Of a stretch of 9,245 nt of DNA, positions 1 to 8,908 are shown piece after piece. The first letter of the stretch is position 1, and each line of letters begins with the position of its first letter. The stretch covers positions 1,460 to 10,704 of the forward strand of contig PMYY01000018.1 of the NCBI GenBank assembly GCA_003170655.1, given 5' to 3'. Both the position numbers and the translations under genes were made by a program. The DNA is from Nitrospiraceae bacterium (GTDB taxonomy: Bacteria; Nitrospirota; Thermodesulfovibrionia; Thermodesulfovibrionales; Dissulfurispiraceae). The notes below the pieces were generated by a model, which worked only from the letters and a program-made list of their open reading frames with translations, did no database searches and was not told the origin of the DNA.

Positions 1-265
1 TACCACTATCGTACCGACAGCCGCCATTCAGCGCAGTCAGAAAAGCACGTTTGTATACATAGTAAAAGAGGATAAGACGGCCTCTGTTAGACCCGTCCGC
101 GTCGGTCCGAGCGAAGGTGATAATATATCGATTGAAGAGGGCGTATCACCCGGTGAAGTCGTAGTGGTCGAAGGTGCAGAAAGACTACGGGATGGCAGCA
201 AGGTTGAGTTGCCGACGCCTCAGGGACAAAATAGCAACGGCGACCACAAAAGCCGGCAAAAATAA
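1..265 (+). CDS. mdtA: RND efflux periplasmic adaptor subunit (MdtA/MuxA type), C-terminal fragment
   Basis: This is the last 87 codons of a gene that begins before the window; the reading frame starts at base 2 and ends with TAA at 263-265. The adaptor (membrane fusion protein, HlyD/AcrA family) bridges the inner-membrane RND pump and the outer-membrane channel in the periplasm. The fragment starts with TTIVPTAAIQ, followed by the beta-strand pattern FVYIVKEDKTASVRPVRVG and GVSPGEVVVVEGAERLRDGS. These are typical of the C-terminal membrane-proximal domain of MdtA-like adaptors. The protein then ends in a polar tail rich in N, G, K and Q. The lipoyl, hairpin and signal regions lie outside the window. 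It is followed after 3 bp by the mdtB-like gene, which supports the assignment. The family is certain; the MdtA/MuxA subtype is inferred from the neighbours and the motif match. Confidence 0.9.
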   Translation, partial: TTIVPTAAIQRSQKSTFVYIVKEDKTASVRPVRVGPSEGDNISIEEGVSPGEVVVVEGAERLRDGSKVELPTPQGQNSNGDHKSRQK

Positions 266-268
266 ACG

Positions 269-3200
269 ATGAATCCCTCGCGTACGTTTATCCTGAGGCC
301 GGTTGCGACCGCCCTGCTGATGGTGGCTATACTGCTGGCCGGTTTCATAGCGTATTACGAATTGCCGGTATCTGCGCTGCCAGAGGTGGATTACCCGACT
401 ATCCAGATTGTCACTTTCTACCCTGGCGCCAGTCCCGATGTCACCGCCTCTTCAATTACTGCACCACTTGAGCGCCAGTTCGGCCAGATGCCTGGGCTTA
501 AGCAGATGACATCAACAAGCTCAGGCGGTAGTTCTGTCATCACGCTTCAATTCAGCCTTGACCTCAGCCTGGATGTTGGCGAGCAGGAGGTGCAGGCGGC
601 TATCAACGCCGCGACGAGTTACCTGCCGACGAACCTTCCAAACCCGCCAGTTTACAGCAAAGTGAACCCGGCAGATGCGCCGGTTCTGACGCTCGCCCTG
701 ACCTCAAAGACCCTGCCTTTGCCGCAAATAGAAGATCTCGCCGATACGCGGCTGGCCCAGAAGATATCACAGCTTACAGGAGTCGGATTGGTCAGCATCA
801 GCGGAGGGCAGCGGCCTGCGGTAAGGATTCAGGCCAACCCGACAGTCTTGGCAGCTTACGGTCTGACGCTCGAAGACCTGCGCACTGCCATTGCTGCTGC
901 CAATGTCAACCAGGCTAAAGGTGGGTTCGACGGACCACGACAGTCATCCATTATCGGCGCCAACGATCAGCTTTTAACGAGCAAGGAATATCAGTCGCTG
1001 ATTGTTACTTACCGCAACGGCGCACCAGTGGTATTGTCCGATGTCGCCTCTGCAATAGATGCTGCCGAAAATGTTAAGCAAGCAGCCTGGATGAATGACT
1101 CTCCTGCGGTTATTGTCAACATACAGCGGCAGCCTGGCTCAAACGTGATAGAAGTCGTCGACCGTATCAAGAAGCTGTTGCCACAGCTGCAAAGCTCACT
1201 GCCCGCTGCAGTGCAGGTTAAGATCCTGACAGATCGCACCACGACTATTCGCTCCTCCGTCGAAGACGTAGAGTTCGAAATGCTGCTGGCGATTGCGCTG
1301 GTTGTCATGGTTATATTTTTGTTCCTGCGCACTTTTTCGGCTACTGTCATCCCCAGCATTGCGGTGCCGTTGTCTCTGGTAGGCACCTTTGGAATTATGT
1401 ATCTGTGCGGATTCAGCCTTAACAATCTTACCCTTATGGCCCTCACTATTGCGACTGGCTTCGTAGTGGATGACGCAATAGTCATGATCGAGAATATCTC
1501 GCGGTATATCGAACAGGGGGAGCCCCCGCTTCAAGCCGCGCTAAAAGGTTCACAGCAGATTGCCTTTACGATCCTGTCTCTTTCGGTCTCTCTGGTCGCA
1601 GTGCTAATCCCGCTGCTGTTTATGAGCGATGTGGTAGGCAGGCTCTTCCGCGAATTCGCCATCACACTTGGTGTCACTATCGTCATCTCGGCATTCGTCT
1701 CATTGACTCTGACACCGATGATGTGTGCGAAACTCCTGAAACACAAACCTGAGGAGAAGCAAAAAAAACTCTTCGTCAAATCACAACGCATATTAGACAA
1801 TATAATTGCATTCTACGGTAGGACTCTCAAATGGGTACTGGACCACCAGACGGCGACTCTGCTGGTTGCTGTTGCGACACTTATTGCAACGGTCCTGCTA
1901 TATATCGTAATCCCCAAGGGATTTTTCCCGGTACAGGACACAGGGCTGATCATGGGCATTTCCGACGCGCCGCAATGGAGCTCATTTTCGGCGATGGCCG
2001 ATAAACAGCAGGAGCTTGCTCAGGTCATCTTGAAAGACCCTGCGGTCGCTAGCCTTTCGACGTTCATAGGGGTGGATGGCACTAATACGACTCTCAACAG
2101 CGGGCGTGTTCTCATTAATCTGAAGCCTCTGGGAGAGCGCGGGCTAAGCGCCAGCGAGGTGATTCGCCGCCTGCAGCCCGAAGTGGCTAAACTCCAGGGG
2201 ATCGCGCTTTTCATGCAGCCGGTGCAGGATCTTACCGTGGAGAGCCGCGTGAGTCGCACTCAGTTCCAGTATAGTCTGGAAGATCCCAACTTTGACGAGT
2301 TGAACATCTGGACCCCGAAGCTGGTCCAGGCCTTGAGTACGCTGCCAGAGCTTCGAGACGTAAGCAGCGACCAACAGGACAAAGGATTGCAGGCAATGGT
2401 CACGATCGACCGTGATACAGCCTCGAGACTTGGAATCACACCACAGCTGATAGACGACACTCTTTACGATGCCTTCGGGCAGCGGCAGGTCTCCACTATC
2501 TTCACTCAATTGAACCAGTACCGCGTAGTCGAGGAAGTTACGCCCGAGTACATGCTAAATCCGGGTAAACTGAAGGACATTTACGTCCGCAGCGCGAGCG
2601 GAGGGCAGGTGCCTTTGAGCACCTTTACCAAAATCACCCAGACGACCGGTCCGCTTATCATCAGCCATCAGGGCCAGTTCCCTGCCACTAACCTGTCGTT
2701 CAACCTGGCACCGGGCGCGTCGCTTGGAGATGCGGTAAAAGCGATCGATGCGGAGACGCAGAAAGTTGGGATGCCGGCGAGCATCAGAGGCAGCTTCCAG
2801 GGCACAGCTCAAGCCTTCCGTGCGTCGTTGTCAAACGAGCCGATACTTATATTGGCGGCATTGATCACGGTTTACATCGTGCTCGGCGTTCTCTATGAAA
2901 GCTATATCCACCCAATTACGATTCTCTCCACACTTCCCTCTGCAGGTGTCGGTGCGCTGCTCGCGCTGATTATCTGCCGGACGGAGTTCAGCGTTATTTC
3001 CCTTATAGGTGTCATTCTGCTAATTGGCATAGTGAAGAAAAACGGTATCATGATGGTCGATTTTGCACTGGATGCCGAACGCAGGGAGGGGAAGAATCCT
3101 GTTGACGCAATCTACCAGGCTTGCCTGTTGAGATTCAGGCCGATCATGATGACTACAATGTCTGCGCTACTGGCGGCGGTACCGCTTGCACTCGGTTCCG

Positions 3201-3421
3201 GAGTCGGATCGGAGCTTCGTCGACCACTGGGAATCTCGATTATTGGCGGGCTGGTCTTCAGCCAGGTGCTCACACTCTATACGACTCCGGTCATTTACCT
3301 CTGGTTCGACCGGTTGGCGCGCCGCTTCGGAAAAAAGAATCCTGACTCCGCCATGGATAACGGCGGTAATCTCGATAATGCGTCATCGGGATCTGCACCT
3401 CAATCAACAGGGTTGGAATGA
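269..3421 (+). CDS. mdtB: RND multidrug efflux transporter, MdtB-like subunit
   Basis: This 1050-residue inner-membrane proton/drug antiporter has the full length of the family (about 1040). The N-terminus ([20 protein letters not shown]) and the stretch [15 protein letters not shown] match MdtB rather than MdtC. Twelve membrane segments are visible: one at about 12-30, five between 338 and 485, one at about 529-548 and five between 858 and 1010. Two large periplasmic loops lie at about 31-337 and 549-857. Proton-relay residues are present: Asp401-Asp402 in [13 protein letters not shown], Lys924 in [12 protein letters not shown], and Arg955 and Thr962 in RFRPIMMTT (AcrB D407, D408, K940, R971, T978). 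GFFPVQDTG follows membrane segment 7. MdtB-type subunits form heterotrimers with MdtC, the gene encoded next. No clear Shine-Dalgarno precedes the ATG, but the adaptor stop lies 3 bp upstream, so translational coupling is likely. The C-terminal 30 residues are polar and low complexity. Substrates cannot be read from the sequence. Confidence 0.95.
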   Translation: MNPSRTFILRPVATALLMVAILLAGFIAYYELPVSALPEVDYPTIQIVTFYPGASPDVTASSITAPLERQFGQMPGLKQMTSTSSGGSSVITLQFSLDLSLDVGEQEVQAAINAATSYLPTNLPNPPVYSKVNPADAPVLTLALTSKTLPLPQIEDLADTRLAQKISQLTGVGLVSISGGQRPAVRIQANPTVLAAYGLTLEDLRTAIAAANVNQAKGGFDGPRQSSIIGANDQLLTSKEYQSLIVTYRNGAPVVLSDVASAIDAAENVKQAAWMNDSPAVIVNIQRQPGSNVIEVVDRIKKLLPQLQSSLPAAVQVKILTDRTTTIRSSVEDVEFEMLLAIALVVMVIFLFLRTFSATVIPSIAVPLSLVGTFGIMYLCGFSLNNLTLMALTIATGFVVDDAIVMIENISRYIEQGEPPLQAALKGSQQIAFTILSLSVSLVAVLIPLLFMSDVVGRLFREFAITLGVTIVISAFVSLTLTPMMCAKLLKHKPEEKQKKLFVKSQRILDNIIAFYGRTLKWVLDHQTATLLVAVATLIATVLLYIVIPKGFFPVQDTGLIMGISDAPQWSSFSAMADKQQELAQVILKDPAVASLSTFIGVDGTNTTLNSGRVLINLKPLGERGLSASEVIRRLQPEVAKLQGIALFMQPVQDLTVESRVSRTQFQYSLEDPNFDELNIWTPKLVQALSTLPELRDVSSDQQDKGLQAMVTIDRDTASRLGITPQLIDDTLYDAFGQRQVSTIFTQLNQYRVVEEVTPEYMLNPGKLKDIYVRSASGGQVPLSTFTKITQTTGPLIISHQGQFPATNLSFNLAPGASLGDAVKAIDAETQKVGMPASIRGSFQGTAQAFRASLSNEPILILAALITVYIVLGVLYESYIHPITILSTLPSAGVGALLALIICRTEFSVISLIGVILLIGIVKKNGIMMVDFALDAERREGKNPVDAIYQACLLRFRPIMMTTMSALLAAVPLALGSGVGSELRRPLGISIIGGLVFSQVLTLYTTPVIYLWFDRLARRFGKKNPDSAMDNGGNLDNASSGSAPQSTGLE

Positions 3422-6400
3422 ATCTTTCAAGGCCTTTCATTAACCGACCGGTAGCTACAACCCTCCTGACGATAGGGATGACACTGGCCGGACTAATCGC
3501 GCTGCGCATGTTGCCCGTGTCCCCTCTGCCACAAGTAGATTTCCCGACTATCTCTGTGCAGGCAGGGTTGCCAGGGGCAAGTCCCGAGACAATGGCGACG
3601 TCTGTTGCGGCACCGCTGGAACGTCAGCTCGGCCATATCGCTGGCGTGACTGAAATGACCTCTACTAGTACCCTTGGGGCAACGTCGATTACTCTGCAGT
3701 TTGAACTTAACCGCAATATCGATGGGGCTGCACGCGATGTTCAGGCGGCTATCAATGCGGCGCAGACTTATTTGCCGGCAAACCTTCCTTCTCACCCGAC
3801 CTATCGCAAGCTCAATCCGGCGGATGCTCCAATCCTCATCATGGCACTCCAATCGGATACGATGAGTAACGCGCAAATGTATGATGTGGCATCTACCATA
3901 TTGCAGCAGAAACTTTCCCAGGTAGAAGGTATCGGTCAGGTGGTTGTCGGCGGCAGTTCGCTGCCGGCTGTCCGAGTGGAGTTGAATCCGGATGCATTAA
4001 ATAAGTATGGCATAGGCCTCCAGGATGTGAGGAGCACGATCAGCACTACGAACGTGCAACGGCCCAAGGGGCAGGTGGAGGACTCAAGCAGAACATTTGA
4101 GATAAAGACCAATGACCAACTTTACAAGGCCGAGGAGTACAAGCCTCTTATCGTTACCTACCGAAACGGAGCGCCAGTCAGACTGTCGGATGTGGCCAGC
4201 GTCGAAGATTCGGTAGAAGATGTGCGCAATGCGGGACTTGTAAACGGCAAGCCGGCAGTGCCACTTATACTTTTCAGGCAGCCGGGCGCAAATATCATCG
4301 ATACTGTCGACCGGGTTAGCAACATGCTGCCCCAGTTGAGCGCTTCGATCCCCAGCGCCATTAAGATGTCGATAGTCATGGACCGCACAACGACAATCCG
4401 CTCCTCGCTGGCGCACGTCGAGATCAATCTCGTCATCTCCGCTATTTTGGTAATTCTCGTGGTCTTCGCCTTTCTGAGAAATGCTCGCGCGACACTTATC
4501 CCCAGTATTGCCGTCCCGGTTTCGCTAATCAGCACGTTTGGGGTTATGTACATCTTTGGCTATAGCTTGGATAACCTGTCCCTCATGGCCCTTACTATCG
4601 CAACAGGGTTTGTCGTTGATGATGCTATTGTGGTCCTGGAAAACATTACACGGCATCTCGAGGAGGGCGTGTCGGCCACCCAAGCCGCCATACTGGGGGC
4701 AAAAGAGATAGGGTTTACTGTCTTCTCTATCAGCATGTCACTGGTTGCGGTTTTCATCCCTATTCTGTTGATGGGCGGGATGTTAGGCCGTCTGTTTCGT
4801 GAATTCGCGGTTACGCTGTCGGTGGCCATTTTGATTTCACTCATCATATCTCTCACTACGACCCCTATGATGTGCGCTACTCTGCTGAAACCGGAAAGAG
4901 GCCGCTCGCACGGCTGGTTTTTTCGAGCGGGTGAGCATGTATTCAACTGGCTGCACCGACACTATGAAACTAGCCTCTCCCGGGCCTTGAAGCATCCGAG
5001 ACTGATGATTGGCGTGACATTGACAACTGTTGTGGTCAGTGTATTGCTGTTCATCATAATCCCAAAAGGTTTTTTTCCACAGCAGGATACGGGACGGCTC
5101 ATGGGAATGATACAGGCTTCGCAGGATATTTCGTTTCAGGCCATGAAAGGTAAATTGCAGCGGATTGTGGACACGATTATGCGAGATCCAGCTGTGGATA
5201 CCGTGACGGCATTTACCGGAGGCGGCGGGTCCACAAGGAATACAGGCAGGATGTTTATTGCGCTGAAACCTATCGAACAACGAAAACTCACTGCTGATCA
5301 GGTGATCGGACGGCTGCGCAAAGGTCTCAGTGAGGTGGCTGGTGCGCCGACATTTCTCCAGGGAGTGCAGGATGTTCGTGTCGGGGGAAGGTTGAGCGGA
5401 GCACAATACCAATATACACTGCGTGGGGACAGCCTTGATGAGCTAATGATGTGGGCCCCGCGTGTGGAAGCACAACTGCGGTCGCTTCCCGGGGTGGTCG
5501 ACGTGAACAGCGACCGGCAGGACAAGGGGCTGCAGTCTACGATAGTAGTGGACCGCCCTACGGCGTCGCGATTCGGCATTACCCAGCAACTAATCGATAG
5601 CACCCTTTACGGCGCCTTCGGCCAGAGCCAGGTGTCGATAATGTATACCCAGCTCAACCAGTACCATGTAGTAATGGAAGTCGCGCCGGAATATTGGCAG
5701 CGTCCCGAAACATTGCGATATATCTACGTTAAGACGCCGACGGGCATTGAAGTCCCGTTGAGCGCCTTCACCCATTACGAGCCAACAGCTACCTCTCTGG
5801 CCGTCGCACACCAGGGGCAATTCCCTGCGGTGACGCTGTCTTTCAACCTGGTGCCGGGTCTGGCCCTCGGAGATGCGGTGAAGGCGATAAATGCGGCCAC
5901 ACGGAAGATCGGGTTGCCGTCTACCATCCAAGGCAGTTTCCAAGGTACGGCGCAGGCATTTCAGGCCTCCCTGACAAACCAGCCGCTGCTTATCCTGGCG
6001 GCCCTTTTTGCGGTCTATATTGTGCTCGGCATCCTGTATGAGAGCTATGTGCACCCGATAACAATCATTTCAACACTGCCCTCAGCAGGTGTCGGCGCGC
6101 TTCTTGCACTTTTGATGACGGGCACCGATCTTAGCATCATCGCTCTAATCGGTATCATCCTGCTGATTGGTATAGTGAAAAAGAATGGAATCATGATGGT
6201 CGATTTTGCGCTTGAGGCAGAACGGAAAGAGGGGAAAAGCCCCGAGGACGCAATCTTCCAGGCTTGTCTACTCAGGTTCAGGCCGATTATGATGACTACA
6301 ATGGCAGCACTTCTTGGAGCGCTGCCGCTGGCAGTAACCGGCGGCGTGGGTAGTGAACTTCGCAAACCTCTTGGTATCGCTATCATAGGGGGGTTGATAT

Positions 6401-6525
6401 TCAGCCAGATGCTGACTCTTTACACAACGCCGGTGGTGTATCTATATCTGGACCGTTTCAGGCTTTGGGTGGCGGCAAAAAAAAAAGGAACGAAACGATT
6501 GATTCTACAATCGGGAAGGGAATAA
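3418..6525 (+). CDS. mdtC: RND multidrug efflux transporter, MdtC-like subunit
   Basis: This 1035-residue protein is the second RND subunit and a paralogue of the preceding one. MdtC identity is supported by [50 protein letters not shown], the [15 protein letters not shown] stretch and [20 protein letters not shown]. The topology is the same as in MdtB: twelve helices and two periplasmic porter domains. Asp401-Asp402, Lys922, Arg953 and Thr960 retain the proton-relay set, so both subunits look able to move protons. The start ATG overlaps the mdtB stop as ATGA (3418-3421), a classic coupling arrangement that would favour matched synthesis of the two subunits. The cytoplasmic C-tail is basic (AAKKKGTKR) and is encoded across a run of ten A. 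The two transporters align without gaps for about the first 600 residues and are roughly three-quarters identical over helices 8-12 by eye. MuxC is the equivalent name in Pseudomonas. Confidence 0.95.
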   Translation: MNLSRPFINRPVATTLLTIGMTLAGLIALRMLPVSPLPQVDFPTISVQAGLPGASPETMATSVAAPLERQLGHIAGVTEMTSTSTLGATSITLQFELNRNIDGAARDVQAAINAAQTYLPANLPSHPTYRKLNPADAPILIMALQSDTMSNAQMYDVASTILQQKLSQVEGIGQVVVGGSSLPAVRVELNPDALNKYGIGLQDVRSTISTTNVQRPKGQVEDSSRTFEIKTNDQLYKAEEYKPLIVTYRNGAPVRLSDVASVEDSVEDVRNAGLVNGKPAVPLILFRQPGANIIDTVDRVSNMLPQLSASIPSAIKMSIVMDRTTTIRSSLAHVEINLVISAILVILVVFAFLRNARATLIPSIAVPVSLISTFGVMYIFGYSLDNLSLMALTIATGFVVDDAIVVLENITRHLEEGVSATQAAILGAKEIGFTVFSISMSLVAVFIPILLMGGMLGRLFREFAVTLSVAILISLIISLTTTPMMCATLLKPERGRSHGWFFRAGEHVFNWLHRHYETSLSRALKHPRLMIGVTLTTVVVSVLLFIIIPKGFFPQQDTGRLMGMIQASQDISFQAMKGKLQRIVDTIMRDPAVDTVTAFTGGGGSTRNTGRMFIALKPIEQRKLTADQVIGRLRKGLSEVAGAPTFLQGVQDVRVGGRLSGAQYQYTLRGDSLDELMMWAPRVEAQLRSLPGVVDVNSDRQDKGLQSTIVVDRPTASRFGITQQLIDSTLYGAFGQSQVSIMYTQLNQYHVVMEVAPEYWQRPETLRYIYVKTPTGIEVPLSAFTHYEPTATSLAVAHQGQFPAVTLSFNLVPGLALGDAVKAINAATRKIGLPSTIQGSFQGTAQAFQASLTNQPLLILAALFAVYIVLGILYESYVHPITIISTLPSAGVGALLALLMTGTDLSIIALIGIILLIGIVKKNGIMMVDFALEAERKEGKSPEDAIFQACLLRFRPIMMTTMAALLGALPLAVTGGVGSELRKPLGIAIIGGLIFSQMLTLYTTPVVYLYLDRFRLWVAAKKKGTKRLILQSGRE
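6477..6486 (+). repeat. A10 homopolymer near the 3' end of mdtC
   Basis: Ten consecutive A residues span the codons GCA AAA AAA AAA GGA, encoding the Lys triplet at about residues 1021-1023 of MdtC, 13 codons before the stop. It is the longest homopolymer noticed in the window. Runs of this length are prone to slippage by RNA polymerase and during replication. Loss of one A would end the protein at a TGA a few codons later. Gain of one A would carry the frame past the mdtC stop into the start of the next gene. Only the cytoplasmic tail would change. The tract is certain; any function is speculation. Confidence 0.9.
6513..6521 (+). promoter_or_regulatory. Ribosome binding site of the outer-membrane factor gene
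   Basis: GGGAAGGGA lies in the last codons of mdtC, with its purine core ending 7 nt before the ATG at 6529. It is a clearer Shine-Dalgarno than those of mdtB or mdtC. It supports the chosen start and suggests that this gene can be initiated independently as well as by coupling to the mdtC stop 3 bp upstream. Confidence 0.7.
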
Positions 6526-6528
6526 TCT

Positions 6529-8028
6529 ATGACTCGACCAAATGAAAATTATGCAGTGCGGGTAGTACGGCGTATTCGCTTTGTTGCTATTGTTGCCGGA
6601 ACCATTATGCTGCTGTCCGCGTGCACCGTGGGTCCGGATTACGTGAAGCCTTCAGTCGAGACGCCTCCTGCTTACAAGGAAGCCGAGGGTGGGGCGAAGT
6701 GGCAGATTGCCCAGCCTAAGGACGATGTTATCCGCGGGGCATGGTGGGAGCTATTCAACGATCCGCAACTGAATGCGCTTGAGGCACAGGTAGTGATCTC
6801 CAACCAGAATATCGCGGTAGCTGAAGCCCAGTACCGGCAGGCTCTTGCATTAGTGCAGGCAGCCCGTGCAGGCTACTTCCCGACGGTTGGAGTTAATGGC
6901 TCGGCTACTCGCTCTAGGACTCCGTTTACTAGTGGTGGATCATCGGGTTCCTCTAGAACCTCATCGAGCGCGGGAGCCGTCAACAATTTCCTGGTGAGCG
7001 GAAATGCGTCCTGGGAACCGGATATTTGGGGCAAGGTCCGACGGACGGTTGAGGCGAACGAGGCGAGTGCACAGGCAAGCGCAGCAGACCTAGCGTCGAT
7101 CCGCCTCAGCGCTCAGACGGCACTTGCACAGGACTACTTTCAGTTGTGTGCGCTCGATGCCCAAAAAAAGCTTTTTGCCGCAACGGTCAGCGCTTATCAG
7201 AGATTCCTTGATTTGACAAAGAATCGATATGCCGGTGGCGTCTCATCCAAAGCGGATGTGCTTCAGGCCGATACACAGCTCAAGACCACGCAGGCCCAGG
7301 CAATCGCCCTCGGTGTGCAGCGGGCGCAGCTGGAACATGCCATCGCAATGCTGATTGGCAAATCAGCATCCGTCTTCTCTATTCCGGAGACGCCGCTTTC
7401 GCTGACACCGCCGACCATACCTGTAAGCGTACCATCGGTGCTCCTGGAACGCAGGCCCGATATCGCCGCAGCCGAGAGGCTTGCGGCGGCTGCAAACGCC
7501 CAGATAGGGGTGGCAGAGGCGGCATATTATCCGAACATCAGTCTAACCGCAACAGGCGGCTTTGAAGGCTCACAGCTATCCAACTGGCTAATATGGCCGA
7601 ATCGGTTATGGTCCATCGGAGCAGCTGCCGCCGAAACTGTGTTTGATGCAGGGTTAAGGTCAGCACAGACCGCACAGGCGAGGGCAGCTTATGATGCAAG
7701 TGTAGCGTCCTACAGGCAAGCTGTACTCACCGGATTTCAAGAGGTGGAAGACAATCTTGCAGCACTTCGACTCCTTGAGGAAGAAGCCATGGCGCAGGAT
7801 GAAGCTGTAAAGTCAGCGAGGCAATCATTACAAGTGAGCATTAATCAATACAAGGCCGGTACTATCAGCGCCCTCAACATCATAACGGTTCAGACGATTG
7901 CGCTTAACGATGAACAAACGGCTGTGGGTATAGCTGGGCAGCGCATGACCGCCAGCGTGCTGCTCATCAGTGCCTTGGGAGGCGGCTGGGATACGTCTGA
8001 GCTAAAGCGCGCCGGGGATGGAAGATAA
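6529..8028 (+). CDS. Outer-membrane efflux channel lipoprotein, NodT family (OpmB/OprM-like)
   Basis: This 499-residue outer-membrane factor would form the trimeric exit duct of the pump. The N-terminus has basic residues (RVVRRIR), a hydrophobic stretch at about 18-31 and a lipobox LSAC with the acylated Cys at 32. CTVGPDYVKP follows, the hallmark start of mature NodT-type channels. GAWWELFNDPQLNAL (70-84) opens the first OEP repeat (about 76-275). LLERRPDIAAAE (305-316) opens the second (about 300-487), which ends with LGGGW. Coiled-coil-like, Ala/Gln-rich helices occur at about 85-115, 170-225 and 375-440, as expected for the periplasmic tunnel. A Ser/Gly/Thr-rich stretch at about 126-148 sits where the first pair of beta-strands is expected. 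The gene begins 3 bp after mdtC, so the pump has its own channel as in MuxABC-OpmB. It closes the operon and faces the convergent Ada-like gene 2 bp away. Confidence 0.95.
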   Translation: MTRPNENYAVRVVRRIRFVAIVAGTIMLLSACTVGPDYVKPSVETPPAYKEAEGGAKWQIAQPKDDVIRGAWWELFNDPQLNALEAQVVISNQNIAVAEAQYRQALALVQAARAGYFPTVGVNGSATRSRTPFTSGGSSGSSRTSSSAGAVNNFLVSGNASWEPDIWGKVRRTVEANEASAQASAADLASIRLSAQTALAQDYFQLCALDAQKKLFAATVSAYQRFLDLTKNRYAGGVSSKADVLQADTQLKTTQAQAIALGVQRAQLEHAIAMLIGKSASVFSIPETPLSLTPPTIPVSVPSVLLERRPDIAAAERLAAAANAQIGVAEAAYYPNISLTATGGFEGSQLSNWLIWPNRLWSIGAAAAETVFDAGLRSAQTAQARAAYDASVASYRQAVLTGFQEVEDNLAALRLLEEEAMAQDEAVKSARQSLQVSINQYKAGTISALNIITVQTIALNDEQTAVGIAGQRMTASVLLISALGGGWDTSELKRAGDGR

Positions 8029-8030
8029 CA

Positions 8031-8054
8031 CTACTTTTTTGATTCCCAAAGTAG
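8031..8054. repeat. Inverted repeat at the convergent gene ends (possible weak bidirectional terminator)
   Basis: CTACTTT (8031-8037) and AAAGTAG (8048-8054) are perfect 7-bp arms around a 10-nt loop. The repeat lies immediately after the channel gene stop and includes the stop codon of the Ada-like gene. On the + strand the left arm runs into six T (8035-8040), but there is no GC-rich stem before that run. On the - strand no U-run follows. The stem is AT-rich and weak, so a terminator role is only possible. Confidence 0.3.
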
Positions 8055-8858
8055 GATAGCGATCTTCTTCCCAATGCCCCAACGATAACCGCCGATGGCG
8101 CCTGTTTTCCTGATAACCCTGTGGCAGGGTATCAGGAAAGCTACTGGGTTATGCGCAACAGCATTAGCAACTGCGCGTACAGCCTTCGGTTTGCATATTG
8201 AGGCAGCCAGGGCCTCATACGAAACTACTGCGCCCTGCGGTATCTTAAGGAGTGCCTCCCAGACCTTAATCTGAAAATTAGTCCCTTTTACTTGCAGGGC
8301 GGGCCGCGATTCCCTTATCCGGTCGCCGAATATCTTTTCTAAATAATCCTTGGTAGCCTTTTGGTCTTGTATGATCTGGGCGTATTCCCATCTCTTCTTC
8401 AAGTCAGCCACGGACACATCGCTAGCAGCGTTTCCGATAAATCCGAGGCTGCAAATGCCCTTGTCTGTGACTGCGATGAAGCATTTACCGAACGGGCTTG
8501 GATGGAGACCGTAGCGGATAGTGAGAGCCTCACCACGCTTCCGGAATTCTCCCGGCGTCACTGCTTCCATATTTACAAACAGGTCGTGCAGACGGCTCAT
8601 GCTCGAAAGGCCACTCTCATAGGCCACCTCGATAAGGCCTTGACGATTTTGCAAGAGTTCTTTTGCATGAACGACGGTAACGAACTGAAGAAAACGTTTC
8701 GGGCTGATCCCGGCCCAACGCTTAAAAAGTCGTTGGAAATGGTGTTCACTCAGGCCGACTGCCCCGGCTATTTCCCGAAGAGTCGGCTGGCTCTTAAAAT
8801 TCTTTTCTATGAAAAGTATAGCGCGTTCGATGCGCTGGTAATCATTCTGTAAATCCAT
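8031..8858 (-). CDS. Ada-like protein: AraC-type HTH fused to O6-methylguanine-DNA methyltransferase
   Basis: With the ATG at 8858 the protein has 275 residues. Residues about 10-108 form an AraC-type domain with two helix-turn-helix units (LREIAGAVGLSEHHFQRLF and LIEVAYESGLSSMSRLHDLF). Residues about 112-190 match the methyltransferase N-terminal fold and 192-273 the active-site domain. PCHRV holds the acceptor Cys245. Spacing relative to human MGMT is conserved for Tyr214 (Y114), Arg228 (R128), Asn237 (N137), His246 and Glu272 (E172), so repair activity is likely: irreversible transfer of the methyl from O6-methylguanine to the Cys. Compared with E. coli Ada (354 residues), the N-terminal zinc/Cys domain that reads methylphosphotriesters is absent. 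Any transcriptional role must therefore be triggered differently, or the HTH may serve only for DNA binding. An in-frame TTG at 8861 is an alternative start. Assignment to an Ada/Ogt-type repair protein is firm. Confidence 0.92.
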   Translation of the reverse strand: MDLQNDYQRIERAILFIEKNFKSQPTLREIAGAVGLSEHHFQRLFKRWAGISPKRFLQFVTVVHAKELLQNRQGLIEVAYESGLSSMSRLHDLFVNMEAVTPGEFRKRGEALTIRYGLHPSPFGKCFIAVTDKGICSLGFIGNAASDVSVADLKKRWEYAQIIQDQKATKDYLEKIFGDRIRESRPALQVKGTNFQIKVWEALLKIPQGAVVSYEALAASICKPKAVRAVANAVAHNPVAFLIPCHRVIRKTGAIGGYRWGIGKKIAILLWESKK

Positions 8859-8867
8859 CAATGTGAA

Positions 8868-8873
8868 CCTCCT
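8868..8873 (-). promoter_or_regulatory. Ribosome binding site of the Ada-like gene
   Basis: A perfect AGGAGG on the - strand lies 9 nt before the ATG (8858-8856) and 6 nt before an in-frame TTG (8861-8859). Both spacings are workable. ATG is preferred as the more common codon, and the difference is one residue. Confidence 0.75.
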
Positions 8874-8879
8874 GTTGTC

Positions 8880-8908
8880 ATCATAACTGATGGAGACAGC
8901 AGGATCAA
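8880..8908 (-). promoter_or_regulatory. Candidate sigma70-type promoter of the Ada-like gene
   Basis: On the - strand, TTGATC (8908-8903; 4 of 6 to TTGACA) and TATGAT (8885-8880; 5 of 6 to TATAAT) are separated by exactly 17 bp. Transcription would start near 8873, right at the Shine-Dalgarno, giving a very short leader. This promoter would let the Ada-like gene be expressed separately from the upstream small membrane gene. The -35 box touches the stem-loop at 8907-8936. Confidence 0.5.

Noticed and set aside
1761..1768. A8 tract within mdtB as a frameshift site
   Set aside because: The full-length frame is intact and either shift would destroy the transporter after helix 6; it encodes an ordinary Lys-rich cytoplasmic loop.
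1009..2812. Several open frames of 66-158 codons on the - strand inside mdtB, with similar ones inside mdtC (3493-6386)
   Set aside because: They lie opposite strongly conserved transporter coding sequence, lack recognisable domains and ribosome sites, and are the usual shadow frames of long genes.
3121..3443. Overlapping + strand frames of 74 and 85 codons at the end of mdtB
   Set aside because: Alternative frames within the conserved helix 11-12 region of the transporter; composition is arbitrary and no supporting start signals are seen.
8035..8040. T6 run after the channel gene as an intrinsic terminator
   Set aside because: No GC-rich hairpin precedes the run; the only repeat uses the T residues in its own arm.
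8361..8852. A 163-codon + strand open frame opposite the Ada-like gene
   Set aside because: The - strand encodes a complete conserved HTH plus methyltransferase; the + frame has no recognisable motif and no good ribosome site.
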